DNA of 23,295 nucleotides, taken from NCBI RefSeq assembly GCF_934754925.1, contig NZ_CAKVJA010000042.1:1-23295 (forward strand), written 5' to 3'. This DNA comes from an uncultured Clostridium sp. GTDB taxonomy: Bacteria > Bacillota > Clostridia > Clostridiales > Clostridiaceae. The notes below the pieces were generated by a model. The model had not been told where the DNA came from. It searched no databases and saw only the letters and a list, made by a program, of their open reading frames with translations. A program made the position numbers and the translations under genes. Shown here one piece after another: positions 14,614 through 22,809 of the stretch (position 1 is its first letter; each line of letters starts with the position of its first letter).

Positions 14614-15771
14614 ATGAAAATAAGAGTACCAGAATATTTTAAAGATTTTAAATGTATAGCATCAGAGTGTGAAGATACATGTTGTGCAGGTTGGGGAATA
14701 GTAATTGATGATGAAAGTTACCATAAGTACCAAAAGGTAGAGGGAGCATTTGGAGATAGATTAAAAAGTGAAATAGTACATGATGCTGGAGAAAATATAT
14801 TTGTATTAAAGGGAAATGATTGTCCATTTCTAAATGAGAGTAAGTTATGCGATATATATAATGAGCTTGGAGAAGAGGGGTTATGCTACACATGTAGACA
14901 ATATCCAAGATATTTAGAGGAATTTGGAAGCTTGCGAGAAATGGGAATTTCTTTATCATGTCCAGAAGCAGCTAGAATAATATTAAGAGATTCTAAAAAA
15001 GCAACTTTTGAATTAAGTGAAAATAATGAGGAAGTTAGTACATATAATGATATTAATGCAAGACTTTATATTGAGCTTATGCAATGTAGGAAGATAGTTT
15101 TTGACATTCTTCAAGATAGAAGTATTAAATTAAATTATAGAGCAGCAATAATTCTTTCTTTTGCTAAAGAAATTCAAGATAAAATAGATGAAAATGAAAT
15201 GGCTGATATTAAAGATATTAGAGAAAAGTATAGTAATGAAAGTTTTATAAAAGAGCTTTTAAGTAATTTAAATCAATATAAGAATAACAAAGATGATAAG
15301 TATAATAATATGCATGAGTACTTTAATGTATTTAAAAATTTAAAGCATATAAATCCAAATGATCCTTTAGGGTTAGATGATGCAATAAGATATTTTTGGC
15401 AAAGTGAAGATGATAAGGAAATATATTTATCTAAGAATGAATCTTTTAATAAATATTACGAAAAATCAATGTACAAGTTTGAACATATCTTAGTTTACTT
15501 TATATTTAGATATTTTATGAAAGCAGTTTTTGATTATGATATATCTGCAAAGGTAAAAACTGCAATAGTAAGCTATTTAATGATTAAAGAGTTAGCTATA
15601 GTAAGATTTACTGAAGAGGGAGATTTTACAGAAGAAGATATGGTTGATATAGCTCATATGTATTCAAAGGATATAGAGCATTTAGAAGAAAATATTGAAA
15701 GTTTAGCAGAAATATTTGAAACTAATGAAGTTTTTTCTGTAGAAAAAATGATAATAACTTTAATGAATTAA
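14614..15771 (+). CDS. FliB-family protein (flagellin lysine-N-methylase-like)
   Basis: A 385-residue protein with the FliB Cys clusters: C14, C19, C23 and C24 in the first (IASECEDTCCAGWGIVID), then C70, C79, C91 and C94 (NDCPFL, KLCDIYNELGEEGLCYTCRQYPR), and C116 (SLSCPEAAR). Spacing and flanking residues match the family throughout. In Salmonella, FliB methylates surface lysines of flagellin. The Cys set implies bound metal, probably iron-sulfur or zinc. The C-terminal 250 residues are helical and less distinctive. The start has GAGGT about 7 bases upstream. There are no flagellar genes in the window and it is monocistronic, so its substrate here may be elsewhere or may not be flagellin. 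Confidence 0.88.
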   Translation: MKIRVPEYFKDFKCIASECEDTCCAGWGIVIDDESYHKYQKVEGAFGDRLKSEIVHDAGENIFVLKGNDCPFLNESKLCDIYNELGEEGLCYTCRQYPRYLEEFGSLREMGISLSCPEAARIILRDSKKATFELSENNEEVSTYNDINARLYIELMQCRKIVFDILQDRSIKLNYRAAIILSFAKEIQDKIDENEMADIKDIREKYSNESFIKELLSNLNQYKNNKDDKYNNMHEYFNVFKNLKHINPNDPLGLDDAIRYFWQSEDDKEIYLSKNESFNKYYEKSMYKFEHILVYFIFRYFMKAVFDYDISAKVKTAIVSYLMIKELAIVRFTEEGDFTEEDMVDIAHMYSKDIEHLEENIESLAEIFETNEVFSVEKMIITLMN

Positions 15772-15799
15772 AAAATATAATTAATTAATCATATATTGA

Positions 15800-15844
15800 T
15801 GTAAAAAACTGGGTGCTCCTCCGGGGAACACCCATTTTTTTACA
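15800..15844. terminator. Strong bidirectional terminator after the FliB-like gene
   Basis: TGGGTG-c-TCC pairs with GGA-a-CACCCA around a 5-base loop (15810-15834), extended outward by TGTAAAAAA (15800-15808) with TTTTTTACA (15836-15844). A T run follows on the plus strand. Confidence 0.9.
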
Positions 15845-15984
15845 TTGAATAAATTATTTTAATAGTTCAATTGCAATGATTATAAAAATTGAAAGAAATA
15901 TTTCAAAAAATTAATAGTTTATTATTAAAATTTAAAAATAGAAATGTTCTTATAAATAAATTTGTAATTTTATAAGGAAAAAGG

Positions 15985-16013
15985 TTGATAAATTAATAAT
16001 CATATAGTAAAAT
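15985..16013 (+). promoter_or_regulatory. Promoter of the AbgT-family gene
   Basis: TTGATA (15985-15990), a 17-bp spacer and TAAAAT (16008-16013), leaving a roughly 45-base leader. I see no riboswitch or clear operator in the 15845-16063 leader region. Confidence 0.6.
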
Positions 16014-16063
16014 TATACTAAATTATCTAAGGTTTTGTAGATATGTAACGTAGGGGGGATAAA

Positions 16064-17632
16064 ATGGAACAGAGAAAAGAAAACAATGTAATTGATTTAC
16101 AGGAAAAGAAAAAAGTATCTTTGATCGAAAAAATAGGTAAGAAAATACCAGATCCAGTAATTATATTTGCTATGTTTTATGTTGTTGTTTTAGCTACAAC
16201 TTTCTTCCTTGGAGGAAAAACATTCGATGTTATGAATGGGGATGGATCTTATACAACACATACTATTTTAAATATGTTTGATGCAGAAAATGTTCAATGG
16301 ATATTTTCAAATGCATTACTTAACAACTGGTTAGCATATGGTGGAGGAGTACTAGGTACAATTCTTGTTGTTATGCTAGGAGTTGGTCTTGCAGAAGAAT
16401 CAGGACTTTTATCTACATTAATTAAAAAAGTAGGATTAAAAGTTTCAGATAAAATGCTTCCAATAGTTTTAGTATTTTTAGGAATAATGAGTAGTATAGC
16501 TACTGATGCAGGTTATGTAATTTTAATACCTCTAGCAGGTCTTTTATATGCAGGGTTAAAGAAAAACCCACTTATTGGTATGGCTGCAGCTTTTGCAGGG
16601 GTTTCAGCAGGATTTAGTGCTAACTTAATACCAGCTACACCAATCGATATAATAATTGGTAACAATGCAAAGATATTTGCAGAAGGACAAGGAATTCCAT
16701 TCACAAATGCTGCTGGACAAGCTTTAAATCCAGCTACTATGCATTATTACTTCGTAGTTGCTTCTACTTTTATGTTAGCAGCTATAGGTGCTTTTGTAAC
16801 TATAAAGATAATCAAGCCAAGACTTGAAAAAGAAAGTTATGTAATTCCACAAGATATGAACTTAGATGATTTCACAGTTAAGCCTGTTGAAAATAAAGCT
16901 CTTAAGTTTGCAGGTTTAGGATTCTTAATTGCAGCTGCTTGTGTAGTAGGATTATATTTTGGACCATTAAAGACATTTATAGATCCAGAAACAGGTTCAA
17001 AAGTAACTCCATTTATGGATAATATTATATTAATAATAACATTCTTATTCTTTATGCCTGGTGTATTCTATGGTATAAAAGTTGGAAAGTTCAAAAATGC
17101 TAATGATGTAGTAAAAGGTATGTCTAAGCAAATGGGTTCTATGGGATCAGTACTTGTTTTAACATTCTTCTCATACAACTTCCTTGCATTATTAACTAAG
17201 AGTGGACTTGGAACTTATATTACTTACTTAGGTGGTAACTTATTAAAAGCTATGAATTTATCAGAATTCCCAATACTTTTAATAATAGGATTTATATTAA
17301 TAACAGCTTTAATTAACTTATTTGTTGGTGGATTAACTTCAAAATGGATGTTACTTGGTCCAATATTCTTACCAATGTTATATCAAGTAAATTCAAATAT
17401 GACACCAGAAGTTGTTGCTGCAGCTTACAGAGTTGCTGACTCATCAACTAACATAATAACTCCATTAATGTCTTATGCAGGTATTATCTTAGTATTTATG
17501 AGAAAGTACAAACCAGAATATACAATTGGTGATATGATAAGATTAATGATGCCTTATTCAATAAGCTTCTTAATTGGATGGACAGCTCTTTTATTAGGAT
17601 TCTTCGCATTCGGAATACCATTTGGATTCTAA
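16064..17632 (+). CDS. AbgT-family transporter
   Basis: A 522-residue polytopic membrane protein. The N-terminus is cytoplasmic and charged, then EKIGKKIPDPVIIFAMFYVVV begins the first helix, as in AbgT family members. Family hallmarks are the first half motif AGVSAGFSANLIPATPIDIII (from A178) and the second, YRVADSSTNIITPLMSYAG (from Y455), which correspond to the two re-entrant hairpin regions seen in the family's structures. E. coli AbgT imports p-aminobenzoyl-glutamate, and relatives MtrF and YdaH export sulfonamides and p-aminobenzoate derivatives. No peptidase (abgA/abgB-like) gene is adjacent, so substrate and direction are open. GGGGGG ribosome binding site, own promoter and terminator. 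Confidence 0.9.
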   Translation: MEQRKENNVIDLQEKKKVSLIEKIGKKIPDPVIIFAMFYVVVLATTFFLGGKTFDVMNGDGSYTTHTILNMFDAENVQWIFSNALLNNWLAYGGGVLGTILVVMLGVGLAEESGLLSTLIKKVGLKVSDKMLPIVLVFLGIMSSIATDAGYVILIPLAGLLYAGLKKNPLIGMAAAFAGVSAGFSANLIPATPIDIIIGNNAKIFAEGQGIPFTNAAGQALNPATMHYYFVVASTFMLAAIGAFVTIKIIKPRLEKESYVIPQDMNLDDFTVKPVENKALKFAGLGFLIAAACVVGLYFGPLKTFIDPETGSKVTPFMDNIILIITFLFFMPGVFYGIKVGKFKNANDVVKGMSKQMGSMGSVLVLTFFSYNFLALLTKSGLGTYITYLGGNLLKAMNLSEFPILLIIGFILITALINLFVGGLTSKWMLLGPIFLPMLYQVNSNMTPEVVAAAYRVADSSTNIITPLMSYAGIILVFMRKYKPEYTIGDMIRLMMPYSISFLIGWTALLLGFFAFGIPFGF

Positions 17633-17649
17633 TAAATAGAATATATAGA

Positions 17650-17689
17650 AATTCCTTAATAGTATTAAATTCTATTAGGGAATTTTTTT
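17650..17689 (+). terminator. Rho-independent terminator after the AbgT-family gene
   Basis: AATTCCTTAATAG (17650-17662) pairs with CTATTAGGGAATT (17672-17684) with one G-U pair, followed by a T run. Confidence 0.92.
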
Positions 17690-17763
17690 ATTGTAAATAA
17701 AAAGTACTTAATATAATAAGACTTTGTGTTAATAAACTATTGAAATTTGATTTATAATAAACT

Positions 17764-17793
17764 TTGCATAGTTATTTTTTTATGTGCTAATAT
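17764..17793 (+). promoter_or_regulatory. Promoter of the 73-residue gene
   Basis: TTGCAT (17764-17769), an 18-bp spacer and an extended -10 TGC-TAATAT (TAATAT 17788-17793). Confidence 0.55.
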
Positions 17794-17829
17794 GTATGAC
17801 ATAAAAAAGATTTTTAAAGGAGTTTTAAA

Positions 17830-18051
17830 ATGAATCAAGGTCAAGAAATGTTTTTCAACTTTATAATGCAAAATGTAGAAGAAAAAAATCAAGAAAAGGC
17901 TAAAGAATTATTAGCTGAAAGTTTTGGAAAACAAGCTGATGGAACATTTAATCAAGAATATATGATGTCTTTCATTCCAAGAATGTTAGAATTGATAAGG
18001 CCTGAAAGCGTTGAACAAGTAAAAAATATTATGATGAATCATAAGGCATAA
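17830..18051 (+). CDS. Small helical hypothetical protein (73 residues)
   Basis: A soluble protein predicted all-helical: MNQGQEMFFNFIMQNVEEKN, a charged second helix around KAKELLAESF, and a third around SFIPRMLELIRPESVEQVKN. AAAGGAG lies about 7 bases upstream of the ATG. It has its own promoter and a perfect terminator, so it is almost certainly expressed. I do not recognise the family. There is no signal peptide and no Cys. The size and helix pattern would suit a small regulator or binding partner, but nothing in the neighbourhood suggests which. Confidence 0.8.
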   Translation: MNQGQEMFFNFIMQNVEEKNQEKAKELLAESFGKQADGTFNQEYMMSFIPRMLELIRPESVEQVKNIMMNHKA

Positions 18052-18068
18052 ATTGCATAAAAATAATG

Positions 18069-18109
18069 AAAATACCGTACTATCTACATTTGAATAGTAC
18101 GGTATTTTT
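18069..18109. terminator. Bidirectional terminator between convergent genes
   Basis: Perfect 15-bp stem: AAAATACCGTACTAT (18069-18083) and its complement (18094-18108), with a 10-base loop. It serves the 73-residue gene and the convergent ECF S-component gene that ends at 18112. Confidence 0.93.
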
Positions 18110-18111
18110 AA

Positions 18112-18624
18112 TTAAGCATTTTTTAACCTTTTTAATACATTAGATTTCTCAAGTACAGCGGCTAAAACAACTGCTAATACTATTCCAACTATAGATTGAA
18201 TAATATTAGATGGAACAGAAGCTAGTGCACCAGCAAATCCGTACATTACAGTTTCAACTAAACAGTAACCAATGACTTGAAAAATACATCCTATAATAGA
18301 TCCTATAATCCAAGCAAATTTAGTTTTACCAATTAGATTTTCGGCCATTGTAACAATAATTAATACCATAATAGCCTTAATTAAAAATGTAGGAATAATA
18401 TATTGCATATATCCACTTAACAAATCACATAATGCAGCTCCTAAGCCAGCAGCTAAAGCGCCTTTTTTCTTTCCTAAAATTAAAGCAGATATAATAACCA
18501 TAGAATCCCCTATATGTGTATATCCGTTTAATGAAGGGATTTTAATTAAAAAAGTTGCTACAAAAACTAATGCAGCCATAATTGCAATTTTAGTTATATC
18601 TCTAGTACTAATATGTTTTTTCAT
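18112..18624 (-). CDS. ECF transporter S component (substrate-binding membrane subunit)
   Basis: A 170-residue membrane protein with about five to six helices. The N-terminal TRDITKIAIMAALVFVATF, then IPSLNGYTHIGDSMVIISALILG and GALAAGLGAALCDLLSGY, fit S components of energy-coupling-factor vitamin importers: the first helix carries the small-residue AxxxA-type face used to dock on the shared T subunit. The closest Pfam group appears to be the DUF1393/riboflavin-type S family, but the substrate cannot be read from sequence. No A, A' or T genes are adjacent, as usual for group II systems with a shared energising module elsewhere. The start is set at 18624 by the GGAGG site at 18633-18637 on the minus strand; upstream in-frame ATGs lack one. 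Confidence 0.85.
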   Translation of the reverse strand: MKKHISTRDITKIAIMAALVFVATFLIKIPSLNGYTHIGDSMVIISALILGKKKGALAAGLGAALCDLLSGYMQYIIPTFLIKAIMVLIIVTMAENLIGKTKFAWIIGSIIGCIFQVIGYCLVETVMYGFAGALASVPSNIIQSIVGIVLAVVLAAVLEKSNVLKRLKNA

Positions 18625-18632
18625 TATAATAT

Positions 18633-18637
18633 CCTCC
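18633..18637 (-). promoter_or_regulatory. Ribosome binding site of the ECF S component
   Basis: GGAGG on the minus strand, 8 bases before the ATG at 18624. A start at 18666 would bury it in the coding sequence. Confidence 0.75.
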
Positions 18638-18660
18638 AATAATATTTCCATATTAATAAA

Positions 18661-18700
18661 ATACACTAACTATATAAAAAGTGCTAGTGTATGGGTACAA
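18661..18700 (-). promoter_or_regulatory. Promoter of the ECF S component bracketed by an inverted repeat
   Basis: On the minus strand: -35 TTGTAC (18695-18700), an 18-bp spacer and -10 TATATA (18671-18676). An 8-bp inverted repeat, ATACACTA (18661-18668) and TAGTGTAT (18685-18692), encloses the -10 box and resembles an operator. No known vitamin riboswitch is recognisable. Confidence 0.45.
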
Positions 18701-18725
18701 ACGAAAAATACAATATTAAAAAGCA

Positions 18726-18755
18726 TTGCGATAAAATAAAAGGGTAATGTATAAT
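18726..18755 (+). promoter_or_regulatory. Promoter of the 58-residue gene
   Basis: TTGCGA (18726-18731), an 18-bp spacer and consensus TATAAT (18750-18755), about 40 bases before the start codon. Confidence 0.6.
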
Positions 18756-18793
18756 AGAGAAAGTTAATCTAAGGAATAAAGGAGGAATAAAAC

Positions 18794-18970
18794 ATGAGCG
18801 AAAATAATAACCCAAGACTAGGACTTATAGAGCTATATAAAAATAAAATAAGATTTTTAGGATTTACTCAAAAAGATTTAGATGAAAAGTATAATAGCAG
18901 TTTTTTATCACAAGAAGAATATGATATATTAACTACTTTTTATAATGAATATATAACAAGTAATAAATAA
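18794..18970 (+). CDS. Small hypothetical protein (58 residues)
   Basis: The reading frame begins MSENNNPRLGLIELYKNKIR and continues FLGFTQKDLDEKYNSSFLSQ before ending TSNK. It has a textbook AGGAGG ribosome binding site 7 bases upstream, a consensus promoter and its own terminator, so it is very probably a real gene despite its size. It is soluble and charged with two likely helices, without Cys or a membrane segment. I do not recognise it. It is divergent from the ECF S-component gene. The stop codon begins a run of repeated TAAs in a short tandem repeat. Confidence 0.72.
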   Translation: MSENNNPRLGLIELYKNKIRFLGFTQKDLDEKYNSSFLSQEEYDILTTFYNEYITSNK

Positions 18971-18989
18971 TAAATAATAAATAATAAAA
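18962..18989. repeat. 7-bp tandem repeat, AATAAAT x4
   Basis: Four consecutive copies of AATAAAT (the last one is a partial or degenerate match). It starts inside the final codons of the 58-residue gene and runs into the terminator stem. A likely slippage tract that could vary in length. Confidence 0.65.
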
Positions 18990-19021
18990 AGACATTTGCA
19001 TATCTGTGAATGTCTTTTTTT
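18986..19021 (+). terminator. Rho-independent terminator after the 58-residue gene
   Basis: AAAAAGACATT (18986-18996) pairs with AATGTCTTTTT (19009-19019), followed by further T. Confidence 0.88.
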
Positions 19022-19217
19022 ATGATGAATTATTATTAAATATAGTATTAAATAAGATGAAATAGAGGATAGTTTAGTGTAAAATGGAAATACATGCTTT
19101 ACAAAGGAAGGGATGGTAATGTGGATAGGGAGTTAAAATGAATTAATTATGTTAATAATATAAAAATGAAAAAAAGAAGATTGAAAATATTTTATTAACA
19201 CAAAATATAGTTAAGGG
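19022..19217. other. Intergenic stretch before the ABC exporter operon
   Basis: Apart from the exporter promoter further downstream, there is a good ribosome binding site (AAGGAAGGG) and a GTG at 19121 that encodes only VDRELK before TGA (19139-19141). The same frame then continues INYVNNIKMKKRRLKIFY to a stop at 19196. This could be a decayed small gene, but it is too short and diverged to assign. Confidence 0.35.
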
Positions 19218-19246
19218 TGGAATTTAAATCTTTAATATGCTAAAAT
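19218..19246 (+). promoter_or_regulatory. Candidate promoter of the ABC exporter operon
   Basis: Extended -10 TGC-TAAAAT (TAAAAT 19241-19246) with a poor -35 TGGAAT (19218-19223) at 17 bp. It lies about 45 bases before the GTG start. Confidence 0.4.
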
Positions 19247-19292
19247 AAGGAATTTGGAAATAAAATTATATTTATAAGAGGAGGGAAAATAA

Positions 19293-21020
19293 GTGAAATT
19301 AATATTAAGATACTTAAAAAACTATAAAGGTCTAATTTTATTAAATTTATTAGGAGTATTTGGTTTTGCATTAGTAGAACTTGGTATACCAACAATAATG
19401 GCAGATGTAATAGATAAGGGAATAGCTTATAACGATATAGGGTACATAAAGAGAATGGGACTAGTAATTGTAGCAATTTCAATATTAGGTGTTATAGGAA
19501 CTATACTTTTAGGATATACATCAGCAAATATTTCAACAAAAGTTATAAGAGATATAAGAAATGATATATTCAAGAAGGCGCAGGAATTTTCACATAGTGA
19601 ATATGATAAGTTTGGTATATCTTCAATGATAACTAGAACTACAAATGATGCATTTCAAGTAATGCAATTTACAAATACAATATTAAGAATGGCAATGATA
19701 TGTCCAGTAATGTTTTTTATAAGCTTAATTATGATATTAAAAACAAGCGTTAGATTATCAACAATATTAGTAGTTACATTACCTCTTATTGTATTAGGGG
19801 TATTTTTAATTGCAAAAAAGTCTCATCCATGGTCACAAACTCAACAAAAAAACTTAGATAGATTAAATAGAATATCAAGAGAAAATTTAACGGGAATAAG
19901 AGTTATAAGAGCTTTTGGAAATGATGAATATGAAGGTAAAAGATTTAATAAAGCTAATAATCAATATGCAAGTATTTCAAAAAAATTATTTAAATTAATG
20001 TCAATTGCACAACCAACATTTTTCTTGCTACTTAACTTAGCAATAATAGCATTATTTTGGATAGCAAGTAGGATGATTAATGTAGGAACACTACAAATTG
20101 GACAATTAGTAGCATTTATAGAATATTTATTCCATGCAATGTTTTCATTAATGCTGTTTTCTAATGTATTTGTTATGTATCCAAAAGCACAAGTTTCAGC
20201 AGAAAGAATTGAAGAAATATTATCTTCAGAACCATTAATTAAGGATCCGGAAAAGGGAGTTACAGAAACTAATAATGAAGGTACCTTAGAATTTAATGAT
20301 GTTACATTCACTTATCCAGATGGTGAAGAACCTGTAATAAAAAATGTTTCATTTAAAGCTAAAAAGGGAGAAACTATAGCATTTATAGGAAGTACTGGTA
20401 GTGGTAAATCTACACTTATAAATCTTATACCAAGATTTTATGATGTTACTGGCGGTTCCATAAAAATAGATGGAGTAGATATAAGAGATTTTAACATTAA
20501 AGCATTACGTAAAAAAATAGGATTTATAAGACAAAAGACTTTATTATTTACAGGAAGTATTAAAAGTAATATTAAATTCGGTAAGCATGAAGCAAGTCAT
20601 GAGGAAGTAGTACATAGTGCAAAAGTTTCACAAGCTTATGATTTTATAAGTAAGAAAGAAAAAGAATTTGATGAACCAATAGGTGAAGGTGGATCAAATG
20701 TTTCTGGAGGACAAAAACAAAGGTTGTCTATAGCTAGAGCTTTAGTTAGAAAACCGGAAATTTATATTTTTGATGATAGTTTCTCAGCATTAGACTTTAA
20801 GACAGATGCTATATTAAGAGCAGAGCTTAAAAAAGAAACAACCCATGCAATAGTTTTAATTGTAGCTCAAAGAATAGGTTCAATTATGGATGCAGATAAA
20901 ATAATAGTTTTAGATGAAGGAAAAGTAGTTGGAATTGGAAAACATAAAGAATTATTAAAAAATTGCTCAGTATATAAAGAAATAGCATTATCACAACTTA
21001 CAGAGGAGGAATTAGCATAA
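19293..21020 (+). CDS. Heterodimeric ABC exporter, subunit with degenerate ATP site
   Basis: A 575-residue half-transporter: six membrane helices over about residues 1-305, then an ATPase domain. Walker A GSTGSGKST at 366-374 and signature VSGGQ at 470-474 are canonical. Walker B ends in D494-D495, so the catalytic Glu is Asp, and the switch His is Gln (VAQRI, Q526). This is the pattern of the degenerate-site partner in heterodimeric exporters such as BmrC/D, LmrC/D and TM287/288. Its intact signature serves the consensus site of the other subunit. The start is GTG with AAGAGGAGGG 7 bases upstream. It overlaps the next gene by one base. Probably exports drugs or hydrophobic peptides; substrate unknown. 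Confidence 0.93.
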   Translation: MKLILRYLKNYKGLILLNLLGVFGFALVELGIPTIMADVIDKGIAYNDIGYIKRMGLVIVAISILGVIGTILLGYTSANISTKVIRDIRNDIFKKAQEFSHSEYDKFGISSMITRTTNDAFQVMQFTNTILRMAMICPVMFFISLIMILKTSVRLSTILVVTLPLIVLGVFLIAKKSHPWSQTQQKNLDRLNRISRENLTGIRVIRAFGNDEYEGKRFNKANNQYASISKKLFKLMSIAQPTFFLLLNLAIIALFWIASRMINVGTLQIGQLVAFIEYLFHAMFSLMLFSNVFVMYPKAQVSAERIEEILSSEPLIKDPEKGVTETNNEGTLEFNDVTFTYPDGEEPVIKNVSFKAKKGETIAFIGSTGSGKSTLINLIPRFYDVTGGSIKIDGVDIRDFNIKALRKKIGFIRQKTLLFTGSIKSNIKFGKHEASHEEVVHSAKVSQAYDFISKKEKEFDEPIGEGGSNVSGGQKQRLSIARALVRKPEIYIFDDSFSALDFKTDAILRAELKKETTHAIVLIVAQRIGSIMDADKIIVLDEGKVVGIGKHKELLKNCSVYKEIALSQLTEEELA

Positions 21021-22792
21021 TGGGAAAAATAAAAGATTCAATTAAAAAAATTACTCCTTTTGTTAAACCATATAAGATAGGTTTTTTAACTGCTATTTTA
21101 CTTATAATAGTAGCTGCAGTATTTACAGCACTTGCACCTAGAACTGAAGGATTAGTTATAACTCAGCTTACTAATGATTCTTTTGATTTAATAAGAGGTG
21201 TAGAAGGAGCTAGTGTAAACTTTAAATATATTACAAGAGTTCTAATATTATTGCTTTTTGTATATTTAGGAAATGTACTAGCAACCTATGGAGCAAGTTT
21301 CTTATTAACAAATGCTATTCAAAATAGTATGAGAGATTTAAGGGGAGCCGTTCAAGATAAAATAAGAAGATTACCAGTAAGCTATTTTGATAAAAATAGC
21401 TATGGGGATGTATTAAGTAGAATTACAAATGATATAGATACTATTTCAAATGCACTTCAACAAAGTTTAAGCCAAGTTGTAAATTCAATATTATCAGTAG
21501 TTTTAGCACTTGTTATGATGTTTTCTATAAATGTAAAAATGGCATTAGTAGCAACACTTATAATTCCACTTAGTTTTATAGTTTCAAGAGTAGTAGTAAG
21601 TAAATCTCAAGGATATTTTAAAACTCAACAAGACGCTTTAGGTAAATTAAATGGTACAGTTCAAGAAATGTACACAGGATTTAATGAAATAAAGCTATAT
21701 GGTAAGGAAGAAGATGCAATTAAAGAATTTGTTGCTATAAATGGTGAACTTCAAGTTGCAGGATTTAAAGCACAATTTATATCAAGTACTATGGGGCCTT
21801 TAGTTTCTTTAGTTTGCTACTTAGGAATAGCTGCAATAGGAATACTAGGAGCTATTATATCAATTGCAGGAGGAATTACAGTTGGTAATCTTCAAGCATT
21901 TATAAGATATATATGGCAAATAAATCAGCCTCTATCTCAAGTAACTCAATTATCATCAGCTATTCAATCAGCTTTTGCAGCAGTTGATAGGGTATTTGAG
22001 TTCTTAAATGAAGAAGAACAATTAGAAGATAAGAAAACTTCTATAAAATTAGATAATCCAAGAGGAAATGTTTCTTTTGAACATGTGAAATTTGGATATA
22101 GTGATGATAAGATTTTGATACATGATTTAAATGCAGAAGTTAAGGCTGGACAAATGGTAGCAATAGTTGGACCTACTGGAGCAGGAAAAACTACATTAAT
22201 TAATTTACTTATGCGATTTTATGAACTTAAAGGCGGAGCAATTAAAATTGATGGAGTAGATACTAGAGATATGAAGCGTGAAGATTTAAGAAGCATGTTT
22301 GGTATGGTACTTCAAGATACATGGCTATTTAATGGAACTATAGAAGATAATATAAAGTATGGTAGATTTGATGCTACTAAAGATGATGTGATATTAGCAG
22401 CTAAAATAGCAAATGTACATCACTTTATAAAAACATTACCTGATGGATATAATATGTTGTTAAATGAAGAGGCTTCTAATATATCACAAGGTGAAAAGCA
22501 ATTATTAACTATAGCAAGAGCAATAATTTCTGATCCAAAGATTCTTATATTAGACGAAGCTACAAGTTCAGTAGATACAAGAGTAGAGCTTATGCTTCAA
22601 AAAGCTATGCAAAATATAATGAAGGGAAGAACAAGTTTTGTTATAGCTCATAGATTGTCTACTATAAGAAGTGCAGATTTAATATTAGTAATTAAGGATG
22701 GAAATATAATTGAGCAAGGAAATCATGAAGAGCTTATGGCTAAAGGTGGTTTCTATGAAGAATTATATAATAGTCAATTTGCAGAAAATTAA
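21020..22792 (+). CDS. Heterodimeric ABC exporter, catalytic subunit
   Basis: A 590-residue half-transporter. The membrane domain is in the first roughly 320 residues and carries the insertion (LTNDSFDLIRGVEGASVNF) between helices 1 and 2 that is common in the second subunit of these pairs. The ATPase has Walker A GPTGAGKTT at 384-392, Walker B D512-E513 with the catalytic Glu intact, and switch H544 in AHRLST. The signature, however, is ISQGE (488-492) instead of SGGQ. Together with the upstream subunit this gives one hydrolysis-competent and one degenerate site. The ATG overlaps the previous stop (TAATG), with GAGGAGG upstream inside the first gene, so the pair is translationally coupled and made in equal amounts. 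Confidence 0.93.
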   Translation: MGKIKDSIKKITPFVKPYKIGFLTAILLIIVAAVFTALAPRTEGLVITQLTNDSFDLIRGVEGASVNFKYITRVLILLLFVYLGNVLATYGASFLLTNAIQNSMRDLRGAVQDKIRRLPVSYFDKNSYGDVLSRITNDIDTISNALQQSLSQVVNSILSVVLALVMMFSINVKMALVATLIIPLSFIVSRVVVSKSQGYFKTQQDALGKLNGTVQEMYTGFNEIKLYGKEEDAIKEFVAINGELQVAGFKAQFISSTMGPLVSLVCYLGIAAIGILGAIISIAGGITVGNLQAFIRYIWQINQPLSQVTQLSSAIQSAFAAVDRVFEFLNEEEQLEDKKTSIKLDNPRGNVSFEHVKFGYSDDKILIHDLNAEVKAGQMVAIVGPTGAGKTTLINLLMRFYELKGGAIKIDGVDTRDMKREDLRSMFGMVLQDTWLFNGTIEDNIKYGRFDATKDDVILAAKIANVHHFIKTLPDGYNMLLNEEASNISQGEKQLLTIARAIISDPKILILDEATSSVDTRVELMLQKAMQNIMKGRTSFVIAHRLSTIRSADLILVIKDGNIIEQGNHEELMAKGGFYEELYNSQFAEN

Positions 22793-22809
22793 AGATTAAT
22801 TTTAAAATG

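Noticed and set aside
15845..16063. Riboswitch in the leader of the AbgT-family gene
   Set aside because: The leader after the predicted transcription start is only about 45 bases, with no conserved aptamer elements recognised.
18962..18989. AATAAAT tandem as a CRISPR-like or iteron array
   Set aside because: Units are 7 bp with no spacers, in AT-rich DNA at a gene end; there is no cas or replication gene nearby.
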